Below, piece by piece: positions 37,605-48,357 of a DNA stretch of 64,000 nt. Source of the stretch: Numida meleagris (Eukaryota; Chordata; Aves; Galliformes; Numididae). The DNA lies in contig NC_034410.1 of the NCBI RefSeq assembly GCF_002078875.1, positions 82,527,258 to 82,591,257 on the forward strand, read 5' to 3'. A program made the position numbers and the translations under genes. Within the stretch, counting starts at the first letter, position 1. Each line of letters begins with the position of its first letter. A model generated the notes under the pieces. The model ran no database searches and was not told the origin of the DNA. It saw nothing but the letters and a program-made list of their open reading frames with translations.

Positions 37605-40039
37605 GATCAAACATGAAGGCCAAAGTAGACGGAATGACATATTTGTAAAAACAGATAGGACACTCATCACCTAACAGTCACCTAAATTCTCCAGATTCAA
37701 CTAGTCATTGTTACACATATGCTCAGTGTTTATGCAGTGTTCTACCAAAACCAGAGGGAGATTTATGTATCAGTAGAGATGCAGGCTACCTCTACACTTG
37801 TGGAAAAATTAGAACCAATACTCATTCCATTTTCCATCCTCACATCTGGATGCTTTTTCATCAGTAGGCCATAGGGCATTCCCAAGCTAGTTAAGTATCA
37901 TTATTCTCCTGCAGTTGAAAACAAACAAACAAATAAACAAACCTACCTACACACAAAACTATTTAACCAGCATCACGTACCAAGGCAGTGGCAGAAATGG
38001 AAATTAATTTCAGGTTGGAGGAATCTTAGGAAACCAACACTGTGGCCACAGAGCTATACGACACACTGCCAACTTAAGTGCTTTAAATCATCATTAAACA
38101 AATATAGAATGGTTTTCCATCCCATGCACCATAAAGTTGGATTCTATTTACAACTGCCATTACCCAGGTTTCCTAGGCCACTTAAAATATACTTCCAAAC
38201 TTTTTTTTTTTCCCAGCTGCTGATGTTTTCAAAAGAACAACTACTGCAATATAACAACCACAAGAATGGGTAGCAATACCTTCCTTAGTAACAGAAGAAA
38301 CACAATTGCTTTTGTTGGATCTTTCTTTATTGAGTGTTTTTCAGCTTGGATCCGTTCTATTCTGTTTCCATGACTATCTGTATTTGTGTCAACTCTATTA
38401 CAGAGATTTTGTACCTACCAGATTTTTTTCATTATAAGGTCACAAACTCAATCTGTTTCTGTGAACTCAGAAAGCAGTTCAAAAATTGTCAAAGGCCTCA
38501 CCCTTACTGAGCTGCTGCTGCCTTTGAAAAGGTGTATCAAGTGGCATTTCATAGCATTCCTCGAGGCATCCAAGTCCTCCTCTTGCTCAGAAGCGGAAGG
38601 CTCAGGCACTGATCACTCTCTGCTGCAGCTACAATCTTGTCGGCAAGGACTAACCCAAACTCCCACCTCCTCCCTGCTCCCTTCTCCATTAGCACGTCTT
38701 ACACATTCTGAGCCATAAGATACGGTTTTTAATGGGTCTACAGCACCTGCCTTTCTCTCCCTAGCAGCAAGGTAGCTGTACCCTTCCCTTACTGAAATAC
38801 CACAATTTACGACAATTTTTGCTTGGGGCTCAGTAGTGGCCCTAGCAGCTGATCTCAGTGCAGCCAAGCATTACTGACAATCCTATCTCCTGCAGTCTGT
38901 AACTAAGAAAACCTTTTAACCTACCACATAAAACAGAGAACTGCAAAATACAAGCTTTTTTTAGTAAGGTGCTTTCTAGGTAATTGTCAGTTTATGCTGT
39001 TGCCCAAGATTCGAAGCAGCTGCTTTTCTAACAAGATGGGCATTTATGACTACCACAGACACAGTCTGTAAACTATTCATGCTCAACTCTACAAGTTCTT
39101 TGACATTTCTTTCCCTCTCTCTTCAAAACACAAAACTGTTGAACTGATTCTGAACATAGAGTCGATCATCACCTGTCCTCCTCCCTTCTCTGAGAAATTC
39201 AAAAACCTGGAAGTTTACATTCACCATCCTGAAACTTGCTGTATACAAAACCTGAATTTCATTTTACTCGTATATCTGCATATCACATACACTTAAAAAA
39301 TATGAAGGATATAAAGCACCTGTACAAATTTTGCCTCAGAAGATAACTCAAAAAAAAAATGATCTGGTTGGTATGACATTTCTCCATTTATAAATCCTTT
39401 ATTTGCCTCTTGCCCTGCATCTGCCTCCTTTCCAATCTCCACACCTGTTTGCTTTCTCTCCCATCTGCCTGACATGCTGAAGATGATCATGTACCGTCTC
39501 CTGCTGCTGCTGCCAACATCACTTTGTCCTTTGAATTCCCTTATCAAAGTGCTTTTGCAACATGCCAAGCATTAGCTTCTCCTTCAAGGCTCTTGAGTTG
39601 CACCAGAACTTTATCAACACTCATCTTCCAGAAATCTTCTTACGCTCCACTGCATTCAGATGTTGCTCACCTCTTTCAGCTGCGACTCCATATCTCCCTG
39701 CTGCAGCCTCGTGCAGTGCTCCTACCAAACTTCAGTTAATCCTCCCTCAGATCCCATGTACTCAGGCTCTTTAGTCATCTTGATCTGGGCAGGTGCGATC
39801 ACCATAGCTGAACACACAATTGGTTTGGAATGCAAAGTAAAGCAAAAGTATATCAAATGCAACAGCACACATGCTCAAGTCACTAAATCACAGCCGAAGA
39901 GCAGTACAGGAGGATGAGCTGAAAAAACCCTTCCTCCTGCATTTACCTCTGTCCTTACTTTACAGGCAAGTCTAAATACACATGCATGTTAAACTGAGAA
40001 GTCACTTCCCTTCATCAGAAAACCTGTCACTTGGGCTAG
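37605..40039. other. Unique noncoding block
   Basis: No gene or transposon recognised. Frames of up to 110 codons (38386-38718, plus) are without recognised domains. A T-rich run lies at about 38201-38213. Confidence 0.5.
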
Positions 40040-40496
40040 TCTTGGGCCCAAAACTGCACACAGTACTTCGGGCGCGGCCTCACCAGTGCTGAGTACAGAG
40101 GGACGATCACCTCCCTGCTCCTGCTAGCAACACTATTTCTGATAGAAGCCAGGATGCCATCGGCCCTCTTGGCCACCTGGGCACACTGCTGGCTCACGTT
40201 CAGCTGAGCGTCAACTAACACCTCCAGATCCTTCTGCCCTGCACAGCTTTCCAACTGCTCTGCCCCAACCCTGCTGCAATGCATGGGGTCGCTGTGGCCA
40301 AAGTGCAGAACTCAGCACTTGGTATTGTTAAAGCTCAAACATTTGGACTCAGCCCACTGGCCCAGCCAGTCCAGATCCCTCTGTAGGGCCTTCCTACTCT
40401 CAGACAGATCAATGCTTCCTCCCAACCTGGTCTCATCCCACAAACTGACTGAGGGTGCACTCAATCCCCTCATCATCAATAAAGATATTAAACATT
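40040..40496 (-). mobile_element. Internal CR1 fragment, antisense
   Basis: Antisense CR1 covering the palm and thumb part of the ORF2 reverse transcriptase. A minus-strand frame of 82 codons (40036-40284) is still open and reads like CR1 protein, including [19 protein letters not shown] and [17 protein letters not shown]. The upstream part of the domain continues to about 40496 but with frameshifts, among them a short deletion in the ATCATCAATAAAG region. Both the 5' part and the 3' untranslated tail are absent. It is followed 171 bp later by a sense CR1 3' end. Confidence 0.93.
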
Positions 40497-40667
40497 GTTA
40501 AAACTGTTTCTCTCTTGCAGAGCTGCGCTCTGACTTGTGCCCTCACATCCCACACTATCAGAGAGACTCTTCTGAAAAAAAAAAAAAGCCAACACTACAG
40601 CCTTTTGTATGTAAAAACGCTAACATGCCCTGCCTATTTCTCCCAGCTGCGCTCATGACAGAGAGTT

Positions 40668-40887
40668 TGAATTTTTTTTACAATAAGGGTAGTGAAGCAC
40701 TGGCACAGGTTGCCTAAAGAGGTGGTGGATGCTCCATCCCTGGAGTCACTCAAAGTCAGGCTGGACAGGGCTCTGAGCACCTTGACCTGCTGTAGGTGTC
40801 CCTGTTCGTTGCAGAGTAGTTGGACTAGATGGCCTTTGAGGGTCCCTTCCAACTCAAACGACTGTATTATTCTATTCTGTGATTCTC
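40668..40887 (+). mobile_element. CR1 LINE 3' end
   Basis: Sense CR1 3' end that begins near GGTAGTGAAGCACTGGCACA and contains GTTGCCTAAAGAGGTGGTGG, GGCTGGACAGGGCTCTGAGC, GTGTCCCTGTTCGTTGCAGA and GGGTCCCTTCCAACTCAAAC, ending with a tail TATTCTATTCTGTGATTCT. The TGTTCGTTGCAG type of 3' end matches the short copy at 56751, so these two belong to the same subtype. 5'-truncated and noncoding. Confidence 0.95.
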
Positions 40888-43800
40888 CAAAACCACACAG
40901 CAACAGCATTTACTCCTGTGAAGGACAGTGTCACCCACAAGAGCAGCGTTTGCAGACTCCTGGAGAGGCTCACGGTGGCTCGAACTGAAACATTTCAGGT
41001 GTTGCAGCACAAAAAATTAGAAACACAGCTGATGATACAGATTGCTCTTTGGTTAAACATTCTCTTCACAATTGTTGCATGCACAGCTACTTCGCTTTGC
41101 CTTAAGTTCTTTTATGAAGTGTTTCCATACAGAAATATTTTTATTATCCAAATCAATACCCACTACAGTGGATTTAGGAATTTTAAAAGCCTTGGTGTTT
41201 GCTATTAATATCAGTTTGGGTTGCTACACTGCTAAGTGCACAAGCTTCCAATGGTGACTCATTTGCAAGAGTCTTTGTGCCCTGGCTAGTGAATTTATTT
41301 TCCATCAGGACATTCTAGTAGGCCATGCTTTTTGGCAAAGAACTGTCTTATCAGTAACAAGAGTGTGTGCCTGAAAGCGCTGGGCTTCTTCAGCCCACCA
41401 TATACCATGGGCCCACTGTCTGCTTTGAAGATGCTAATGTGACTCAACCACACTGCTGGTTTGATCACCACCAACCATTCAGATGTATAATTAACAAATA
41501 AAGTCACAAATACTTGATATGAAGTAAGCATCACATTTTTCCTCAATTCAAATTAAGAAATACCTCTTCAGAGTTTTAGGAGAATGTATGCTTCTTTTCT
41601 TTGTAAGATTCTGTTTATCTAACAAACTGGATTTGTTCCCGATTTCTCAAAAACCATACAGTTTTATGTAAAACATTACAACTGCTCTCAATATTAGTAT
41701 AGCTATCAACTCTGCATACTTGTATTAATAACACATAAAACACACACTACTAAAACTGAAAGTATACATTGAGTTTTTACATTTCTTGCAACTATGCTGT
41801 ACCCTGTCTCCTAAATCCAAAGGCAAAGAAGCAGTCTGTAGGACAGGGCAGTGTGTCAGAAGTTCAGTGTTAGAGAAAGGCTGCCATACTGCATTTTTTT
41901 CACAGCTGCTTCCCGAGCAAAGATGTCCCTGCAGACAGGGACAGCCCAGCTTAATGTGAGAACATGCAGGTAGGTGGTCACTGGACGTGGGGTATCTCCC
42001 AAGTCGAAGAACCAAGACTTGAAAAAGTCTTCATCAGAGGAACTTATCTCAGCTGTTACATACTTAAGTCCAATAAACAAAGCTAGCTAGCTATGCAAAA
42101 AATGGCAAAAAATATTCCTTATGACTGTCAAAATCCACGAAGCACTTTGCTAAGCACTCAGAAGCATAGACAGGCTTGGGGTGTTTCTTTACTTATTTCT
42201 TAAATTCATCAGCTTTAACTAAGTTCAAGAAAATCTTACCAAAATCAGATCTTTTTCTCACGTCTCTATATACCTCTTCCCACACACCGTATAGAAAAAA
42301 CAAGGCCAACAAGGAGTAGAAACACAATTAACCTATTTCCTTATTTAAATTTTGCTGAACAATTTAAAGTCAAATGTGAAGTAGCAATTCCATTGTATGT
42401 AATTAGGCAAAATGCACCAACTTCTATTACATTAAGAGAATTTTTTTTCTTTAACTAAGGGAATAGACACAATGTATTTATGTAGCCTTAGCTACATTTT
42501 GCACTTGAATTAAATCAATCTGTAAAAAAAACCAAAAACTTTTCATGAAAGTGATTTGCTTTTCTTCCGCAGCACCTCGTAAAAAATCCATTTAATCCAT
42601 TCACAAAAGGGTACCACAAAATGCTTTGGGATAATGTTTCTCCTCACACTCCCACCAGGATGGCACAATTCTTTAGAGCAGGAGGGAACTGAGGGAAGTC
42701 CATTTGTGTACCTGAAGAGCTACTGCACTTCATGGGCTCAGAAACATGGTTTGTTAGCTTTATTTCTCTCATGAGCATGACTGGTCTTAAGAAATCAATA
42801 CCAGCTCCATCTCCCATGCTCCTTGAATAGCAACATCAGTGCAGACAACATTTACATAGCTGCTAGCCAGCGCAGTATCTCTTAGCACCAGGCAATAATT
42901 AGTATTTCATCACAAACCAAAAACTACTTTAATTCATTGATGGCACCTTGGATTCCTCCCTGCCCTCAAAACTACTGAGCTGCTGACCCCCATTTGGAAC
43001 TAAAGTAATTTGTAAGTCCTGTTGTAACACAGCACTGCTAAATTACTGTGAAAGGATCACTTATATCACCGCAAGATGACAGGCAGCTTTGGGCTCAACA
43101 ACTTGTGTTAATGGAAATCAAAGCAGCCAAGGGAAGAGGAAAGAGACTTGAGAGTTATACGTATAATAATACTTTTCAAAATTTACAGCAGTGGGAAAAA
43201 AATAAAGCTAGAGAATATGAAGCAGGGGAAATTCTGTCATTTTATCCTTTCTTCACTGGCCCCATTATATAATATCTAGTGAAGGGGTGTTTATAAATCA
43301 GCCACAAAATTTTCTCAAAGAATTAACATTGAAAATCTCAACGCAAATTTCATTATGGAGATGCATCTTCAACAACTCGAAACTAGAAACAAATCATTGA
43401 CCTTCAAATGCAGTGATTTACTTGTTCGCATCAAAACTTTTTAAAATACACTCAGGTTACATAGTGAATAGATCAAGAGAAAATAAAAGCCACCCCTTCA
43501 ACTGCAAAAAAAAAACCAACCCAAACAACAACAAAACAACCCATAAAAGTGATCATAAATGTTTCACAAAAACCAAAGGTTAAGTTTTCAAGGAAGGAGA
43601 AAATAATCTGGAGTGACTGTGTGATCATTTCTCCCTACAGAGAAACAGTGGGGCTGAAGTAGTCATTGGTGAACATGTGGTCAGGCAGCACCTAACGCCG
43701 TTAGTTCCACAGTGGCAACCTGCATTCCTACACTGTAAAACATCCAGACCTCTCATTACACTGATTGAGAGAAAAGATTACAAATAGGCAGTTGCATGCA

Positions 43801-46800
43801 CCAGCTTTATTCACCAAAATGGAAAAAATTGCAGATGTTTGATCAACACACAGATGTAATTACCACTTCAGATTTTTCAGCTACAGATGAAGAAATGAAT
43901 TTATTCTCTGCAATGCTTGTGCAGACAAAAAACACAATACCTACAAAACTCATTGGACATTGCCCTCCAGCTCTTTGCTCATCCAATAAAGATGACTTTA
44001 TTATTTTGGATAAATGCACTCAATACTAAAAAAAAGTTTTCTTATTCATTTCACTGCAAAGAATGCATGAATCATTCAATCACTGTTATCCTTAGGTCTT
44101 TAGCTGTAGTGTAAGAAGGCAACTGGAAAACAAGACAAAATAATGTATGTCAAGTCAGTTCCCATTTCTCCTGCACCTCAGAGCACTCCTTTGTTAAAAC
44201 ACAGGCTGAATTCCATCTTTCCTGCAAGCATTACTGAAATCTAAAGATGTTCGTACACTTACATGGTAGCAATTCCAAGCTGACTCTCTCATACTACACA
44301 ATTTCTAAGTAGCACTGCCTGCTGGCTTCACAGGGAACACTGCAAGTATGATTTAGAAAAGTAGGATTGATTTTAAAACATAACAAAGTAAATCCAGCGG
44401 TATCTTAACTTTTCCCCTTTTCCTCTGTTAAAACAAAGGTTATAATGGGAAGTTACAGCATACAGTATTTATACTTCTGTGCTTTATCACAGATGCAAAA
44501 AAATTTCCCTGTCTTTTCCAGAGGTGACAGCTTAGGGCTCAGACATGCAACCAAGTTACCACAGATTAGATGAGCACTAAAAGTAGCTGGTGGGCATGCT
44601 CTAATAGCAGGATGCAAGGTTAAGGCCACTCTGCGGAAGCAGCCTTTATTAAATCAACTTCCCTTGCGTTTGCCCTGGGCTAAGAGTACACAGAGAGACA
44701 TGCAGAAATGTCATAACTCAGTCCCATGCCTCAGTCCTCAGTTTTGACAGCGTGACTGTCAGACAACTGCTTCTTAACTGGAGTCAGAGATCGAGGAAAA
44801 AGGCAAATATCTACGAACCTTATACTCCCATTCAGCAAAGCCATCTAAAGGTAGTGGTAGACCACTCAAAAAGACTTCTTCCTACACTGTATCAGCTACC
44901 AAGCAGTTTGTGTCTTCTCTCCTTTGAGTCTCTTCCATTCTTTTGGCCAAAGACAATTAAGATGGTATAAGAGAGAGCAGTAAAAAGTTACAGAAGCACC
45001 TGGAAATCTAATGAAAACTTGAACAGTTCTGTCCCATTTTATGTGAAAGTCATAGCTTAGATTTTCATAATAATAATATTTTTACAAAGTCCAGAAATAA
45101 AAAATGAATCAAATGCATGCCAGTTCTGTTAGATGCTGAAGTAAAGCTTTCAAGTGACCTTTACTTTTAAATGTTAATTATGCATCAGACAACCTAGTCT
45201 TCCAAGTTCTGAATTTCTAGTAAGACCAAACAAATCAATACAGATACCTTCCCCAAGAAATAACAGCCTTACTTCACAACAGCATTACTCTGTTGACCAG
45301 ACTGCATAGTAAATACTGGCATAATCCACTGGAAGAAGTAGTTTCTCCAGTACTGTTGGTTTAGGAGTTAACCAATCGTTGTACCTGATGAGTACACTGC
45401 TCCCAGGACGAAACTGTTTGCTCACACCAAAGATCATGAGACTATTATTTATCAAGTGTCAGTGAAATATAACTGTAATATATGCAAATACAATACATCT
45501 GTCCCAAGGGGTTTACGGTACTCTTTAGAAAGATAATACAGTACATCACACCACAGTAATTAGATAAACTCAGTTCAAATCAGAGCTTTTTCTTGGAGTC
45601 GCTATTTGTTCTAATGATGCAGTGAGACCAGTTTCACAAAGCTTGCTTCTCCTCAACCGAAAGAATTACCTTTATTTTCCAAGGTCATCAGTGGACCCCT
45701 ATTTTACAAAAGCTTTTAGAATAAAGAAGAATATTAAATAAATAGGAGAGTTGAAAACTCCTAGTTTGTTTAAACCACTACAGTAGTATATTTGAATCCA
45801 TTCTTTCTTCCAAATCACCTAATTTCAAGGTAAAGATAGGGCTTGTAGCAATGTCTTTACATTAAAATACTTCAGTTTGAAAATATTCAAAGTCTATTTG
45901 CTCCTTTGCTGATATAGTACATTTTTGATTGCAAGATGTTGGTTTCCCTGGCAGCACCATTCTGTTCAGGAAAAACACACTGCAACAGCAAACCAAGGGT
46001 AGCCTTTGATTAAGATTATCAGCAAGTGATTATATTGACTGGTAGTGCATGTTAAACACAATTCTTAAGAAAATTCTTATGACATCACCAGTATATGTTT
46101 TAATTTACTGAAGTCTGCGCGTATTTCTCAAATATTGATGCAAAATCATGTTGATGCAAAATTACACTTCACACTAATCATATCCCGAGCCTACCTTTGC
46201 TTCCAAATAACTCACATAACTGTTTATATTTAATTTCTAATTTATTTTATTTTAGTACAGTTTTCCCAAATACTTATTTTAGCTACTATTCCAGGCTGGT
46301 TTGAAAAGAAAGGTAGTATTGAATGAATTTTTGGGTCCTTAGTAGGCAGGCATTACTCCTTACTATTCACTACATTCCAGAATACCACATTTAACTCTTC
46401 CTTTACCTGATTACACAGTATTAATTCAAGTCAAAATTAGCAAGGTGAATATAGAAAGCTTAGAGTCTTGGAACTGTTATAGAGTTTGCATCAGACTGTT
46501 ATTTAAAGACGAAATTGTATTCAGGTCACCTCTCCTGCAGTCAACAGCCTCTACAGCAGAATCCAGTAAAATTGCCTGGGCTGGCATTGATACCGTTCCC
46601 TTGGCTTACAAAAACATTTGTCTGATGGAATCATCATAAAGACACACAAAGTGCAACAGACCCAGAATAATCCTTAAGATCTTCCTTACCAGAAAGGATT
46701 TTTCAAAGAATCAATGTCTGTTTTGACTTTCTGCTTTCTGAAACAAGAATACTACTAAGCAACATACTTCCATATTCCACTTTTGTCTATTACTGAAGAT

Positions 46801-46989
46801 AACCCAAAATTTGTATTTTAATCTAGCAAGTCCTACAACCTGCCAGCAGTACCTTCTGTTTGCTGGACTTTTTTGATTCCTTTTCATTTTTCTCTGAACT
46901 GAGAGCTTACCAATTCTATCTTCCTAAAAGGGACAACCCAAAACTTCCTGTAGGAAATTCTCCTCTCAGAAGATTCTTAACTGATTTTA
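40888..46989. other. Unique noncoding block, about 6.1 kb
   Basis: No gene or transposon recognised. A-rich simple sequence occurs at 43506-43540. Frames of up to 109 codons are without known domains. A minus-strand segment at 46690-46737 is flanked by good splice signals and is listed as a speculative exon. Confidence 0.5.
46690..46737 (-). other. Speculative minus-strand exon (48 bp)
   Basis: On the minus strand an acceptor ending TTGTTTCAG precedes the segment and a GTAAGG donor after TTTCTG follows it. The second frame reads KQKVKTDIDSLKNPF without a stop, while the other two frames contain stops. The composition (Lys, Asp, Leu) would suit a charged helical region. No family is recognised and chance cannot be excluded. 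Confidence 0.1.
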
Positions 46990-47214
46990 ATTTTTCCTTA
47001 GGGAGGTGAAAATTCCTAGCCCTGGAACAGGTTCCCCAGGGAGGTGGTTGAGTCACCATCCCTGAATGTGTTTAAAAACCATTTGGATGTGGTGCTCAGG
47101 GACATGATTTAGTGGTGGGTTGTTAGAGTTAGGGTAGAATGGTTGGGTTGCGGTTGGACTTGATGATCTTGAAGGTCTTTTCCTGAGCAATTCTATGATT
47201 CTATGATTCTATGA
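46990..47214 (+). mobile_element. CR1 LINE 3' end with octamer tail
   Basis: Sense CR1 3' end: GGAACAGGTTCCCCAGGGAG, TTGAGTCACCATCCCTGAAT, ATTTGGATGTGGTGCTCAGG and GGTTGGACTTGATGATCTTG, then a clear tail of three ATTCTATG units ending at 47214. This tail is the best preserved in the window. It differs in the GTTTAAAAACCATTTGG segment from the copies at 4045 and 10786, indicating another subtype. It lies tail to tail with the next CR1. Confidence 0.95.
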
Positions 47215-47231
47215 ATAGATGTTCTGGAAAC

Positions 47232-47631
47232 CACAGAATCATAGAATGGCTTGGGTTGGAGGGGGCCTCAAAGATCATCCAGTTCCAACCCCCTGCCATG
47301 GGCAGGGCTGCCACCCAGCCGATTAGGCTGCTCAGGGCCCCATCCAACCTGGCCCTGAATGTCTCCAGGCAGGGACAGGACATCCACCGCTTCTCTGGGC
47401 AACCTGTTACAGTGCCTCAACACCCTCACAGTAAAAAAAATCTTCCTAATATAATCCAAATCTCTCTTTTTACTTTAAAGCTCTTACCCCTTGTTCTATC
47501 ACTACACACCCTGATGAAAAGTCCCTCTCTTGCTTTCCTGTAGCCCCCCTTTAAGTACTGAAATGCCTTTTTAAGGTCTCCCCAAAGCCTTCTCTTCTCC
47601 AGGCTGAAGAACCTCAACTCTCTTCAGCCCT
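47232..47631 (-). mobile_element. CR1 3' part, antisense
   Basis: Antisense CR1 of 400 bp. At low coordinates lies its tail, CAGAATCATAGAATGGCTTG, followed by the 3' untranslated part and the C-terminal ORF2 region. Two minus-strand frames still read as CR1 protein: 47426-47617 with [20 protein letters not shown], and 47268-47459 with VLRHCNRLPREAVD. It is 5'-truncated at about 47631 (GGCTGAAGAG on its own strand). Only 17 bp separate its tail from that of the sense copy to the left. Confidence 0.95.
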
Positions 47632-47765
47632 CTGATGCAAGTTAAACTGAAAACTCCTATAGAACTTAGGAGCACATCCTTTTTTTTTCCTCTTTCTCTT
47701 CCAGCAGACAGACAGGCATTCTCTGAGCACTAGTCATAGGATATCTCTGGTGAAGATGTGTTTTA

Positions 47766-47770
47766 CATCC
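47766..47770. repeat. Target site duplication, left (CATCC)
   Basis: Five bases directly before the LTR start, repeated exactly after its end at 48353-48357. Confidence 0.88.
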
Positions 47771-48352
47771 TGTCATGGTTTTGTGATTTTTTTGTTGTTG
47801 GTATTCCACATCATAACATCATGTAAAGCACTGGCAGTTAAAGAGTTAATGTCCTGGTTTCCGTGGACTGCCTTTTTTGGGCGCTTGGTTCTCAGAGGGG
47901 GAGGGGAGGAGCTGCACTCCCCAGGGGTCTTTGCATCCGGAGGGGCTGCTGAAGCCACCTGGCAGACTGGGAGTTCTCTCTTTGTACCTGGCGGAGAAGC
48001 ACGTGGTCTCCCTGCAGCTTACGGAGTAAGAATCTCAGCTTTGAACTCTCTCTGTTCTGATTTATTGGCCTCAATTTCGATATCATATTTAGTAAATTAA
48101 TGTTCCTCCTCAGATTGTTGCCGGTTTTGTTTTAGACCCGTCTACGGTTTTCCTACACTTCCCCTTTTCCCTTTGTTTTCTCCAGGGCGTGGGTCCGCGG
48201 GTCCCCTGCCACATCAGCCACCAGACCTGTCTGGGCTGGCTCCTAAACCACCGACACTTTTTTTTTCTCCTTTCTCTCTTTCCCGGGCCAGTGGGCCTGT
48301 GGGCCTGCTGTCCCCCTGTCACGGACACAGATCCATAGATAACACCGTGACA
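47771..48352. mobile_element. Solo LTR of an endogenous retrovirus
   Basis: A 582-bp block bounded by TGTCATGGT at the left and ACCGTGACA at the right, imperfect inverted ends of the TG...CA type found in retroviral LTRs. Direct repeats CATCC at 47766-47770 and 48353-48357 are an intact 5-bp target duplication. Internally it is GC-richer than its flanks, with a G-rich AGAGGGGGAGGGGAGGAG tract near 47893 and a long pyrimidine tract near 48259-48280. No internal retroviral genes are present, so it is what remains after recombination between two LTRs. A 5-bp duplication fits an ERVL-type avian family, but I do not assign the family. Orientation was not settled. The 119-codon frame across it (48110-48469) is not a viral gene. 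Confidence 0.88.
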
Positions 48353-48357
48353 CATCC
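48353..48357. repeat. Target site duplication, right (CATCC)
   Basis: Five bases directly after the LTR end, identical to 47766-47770. Confidence 0.88.
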
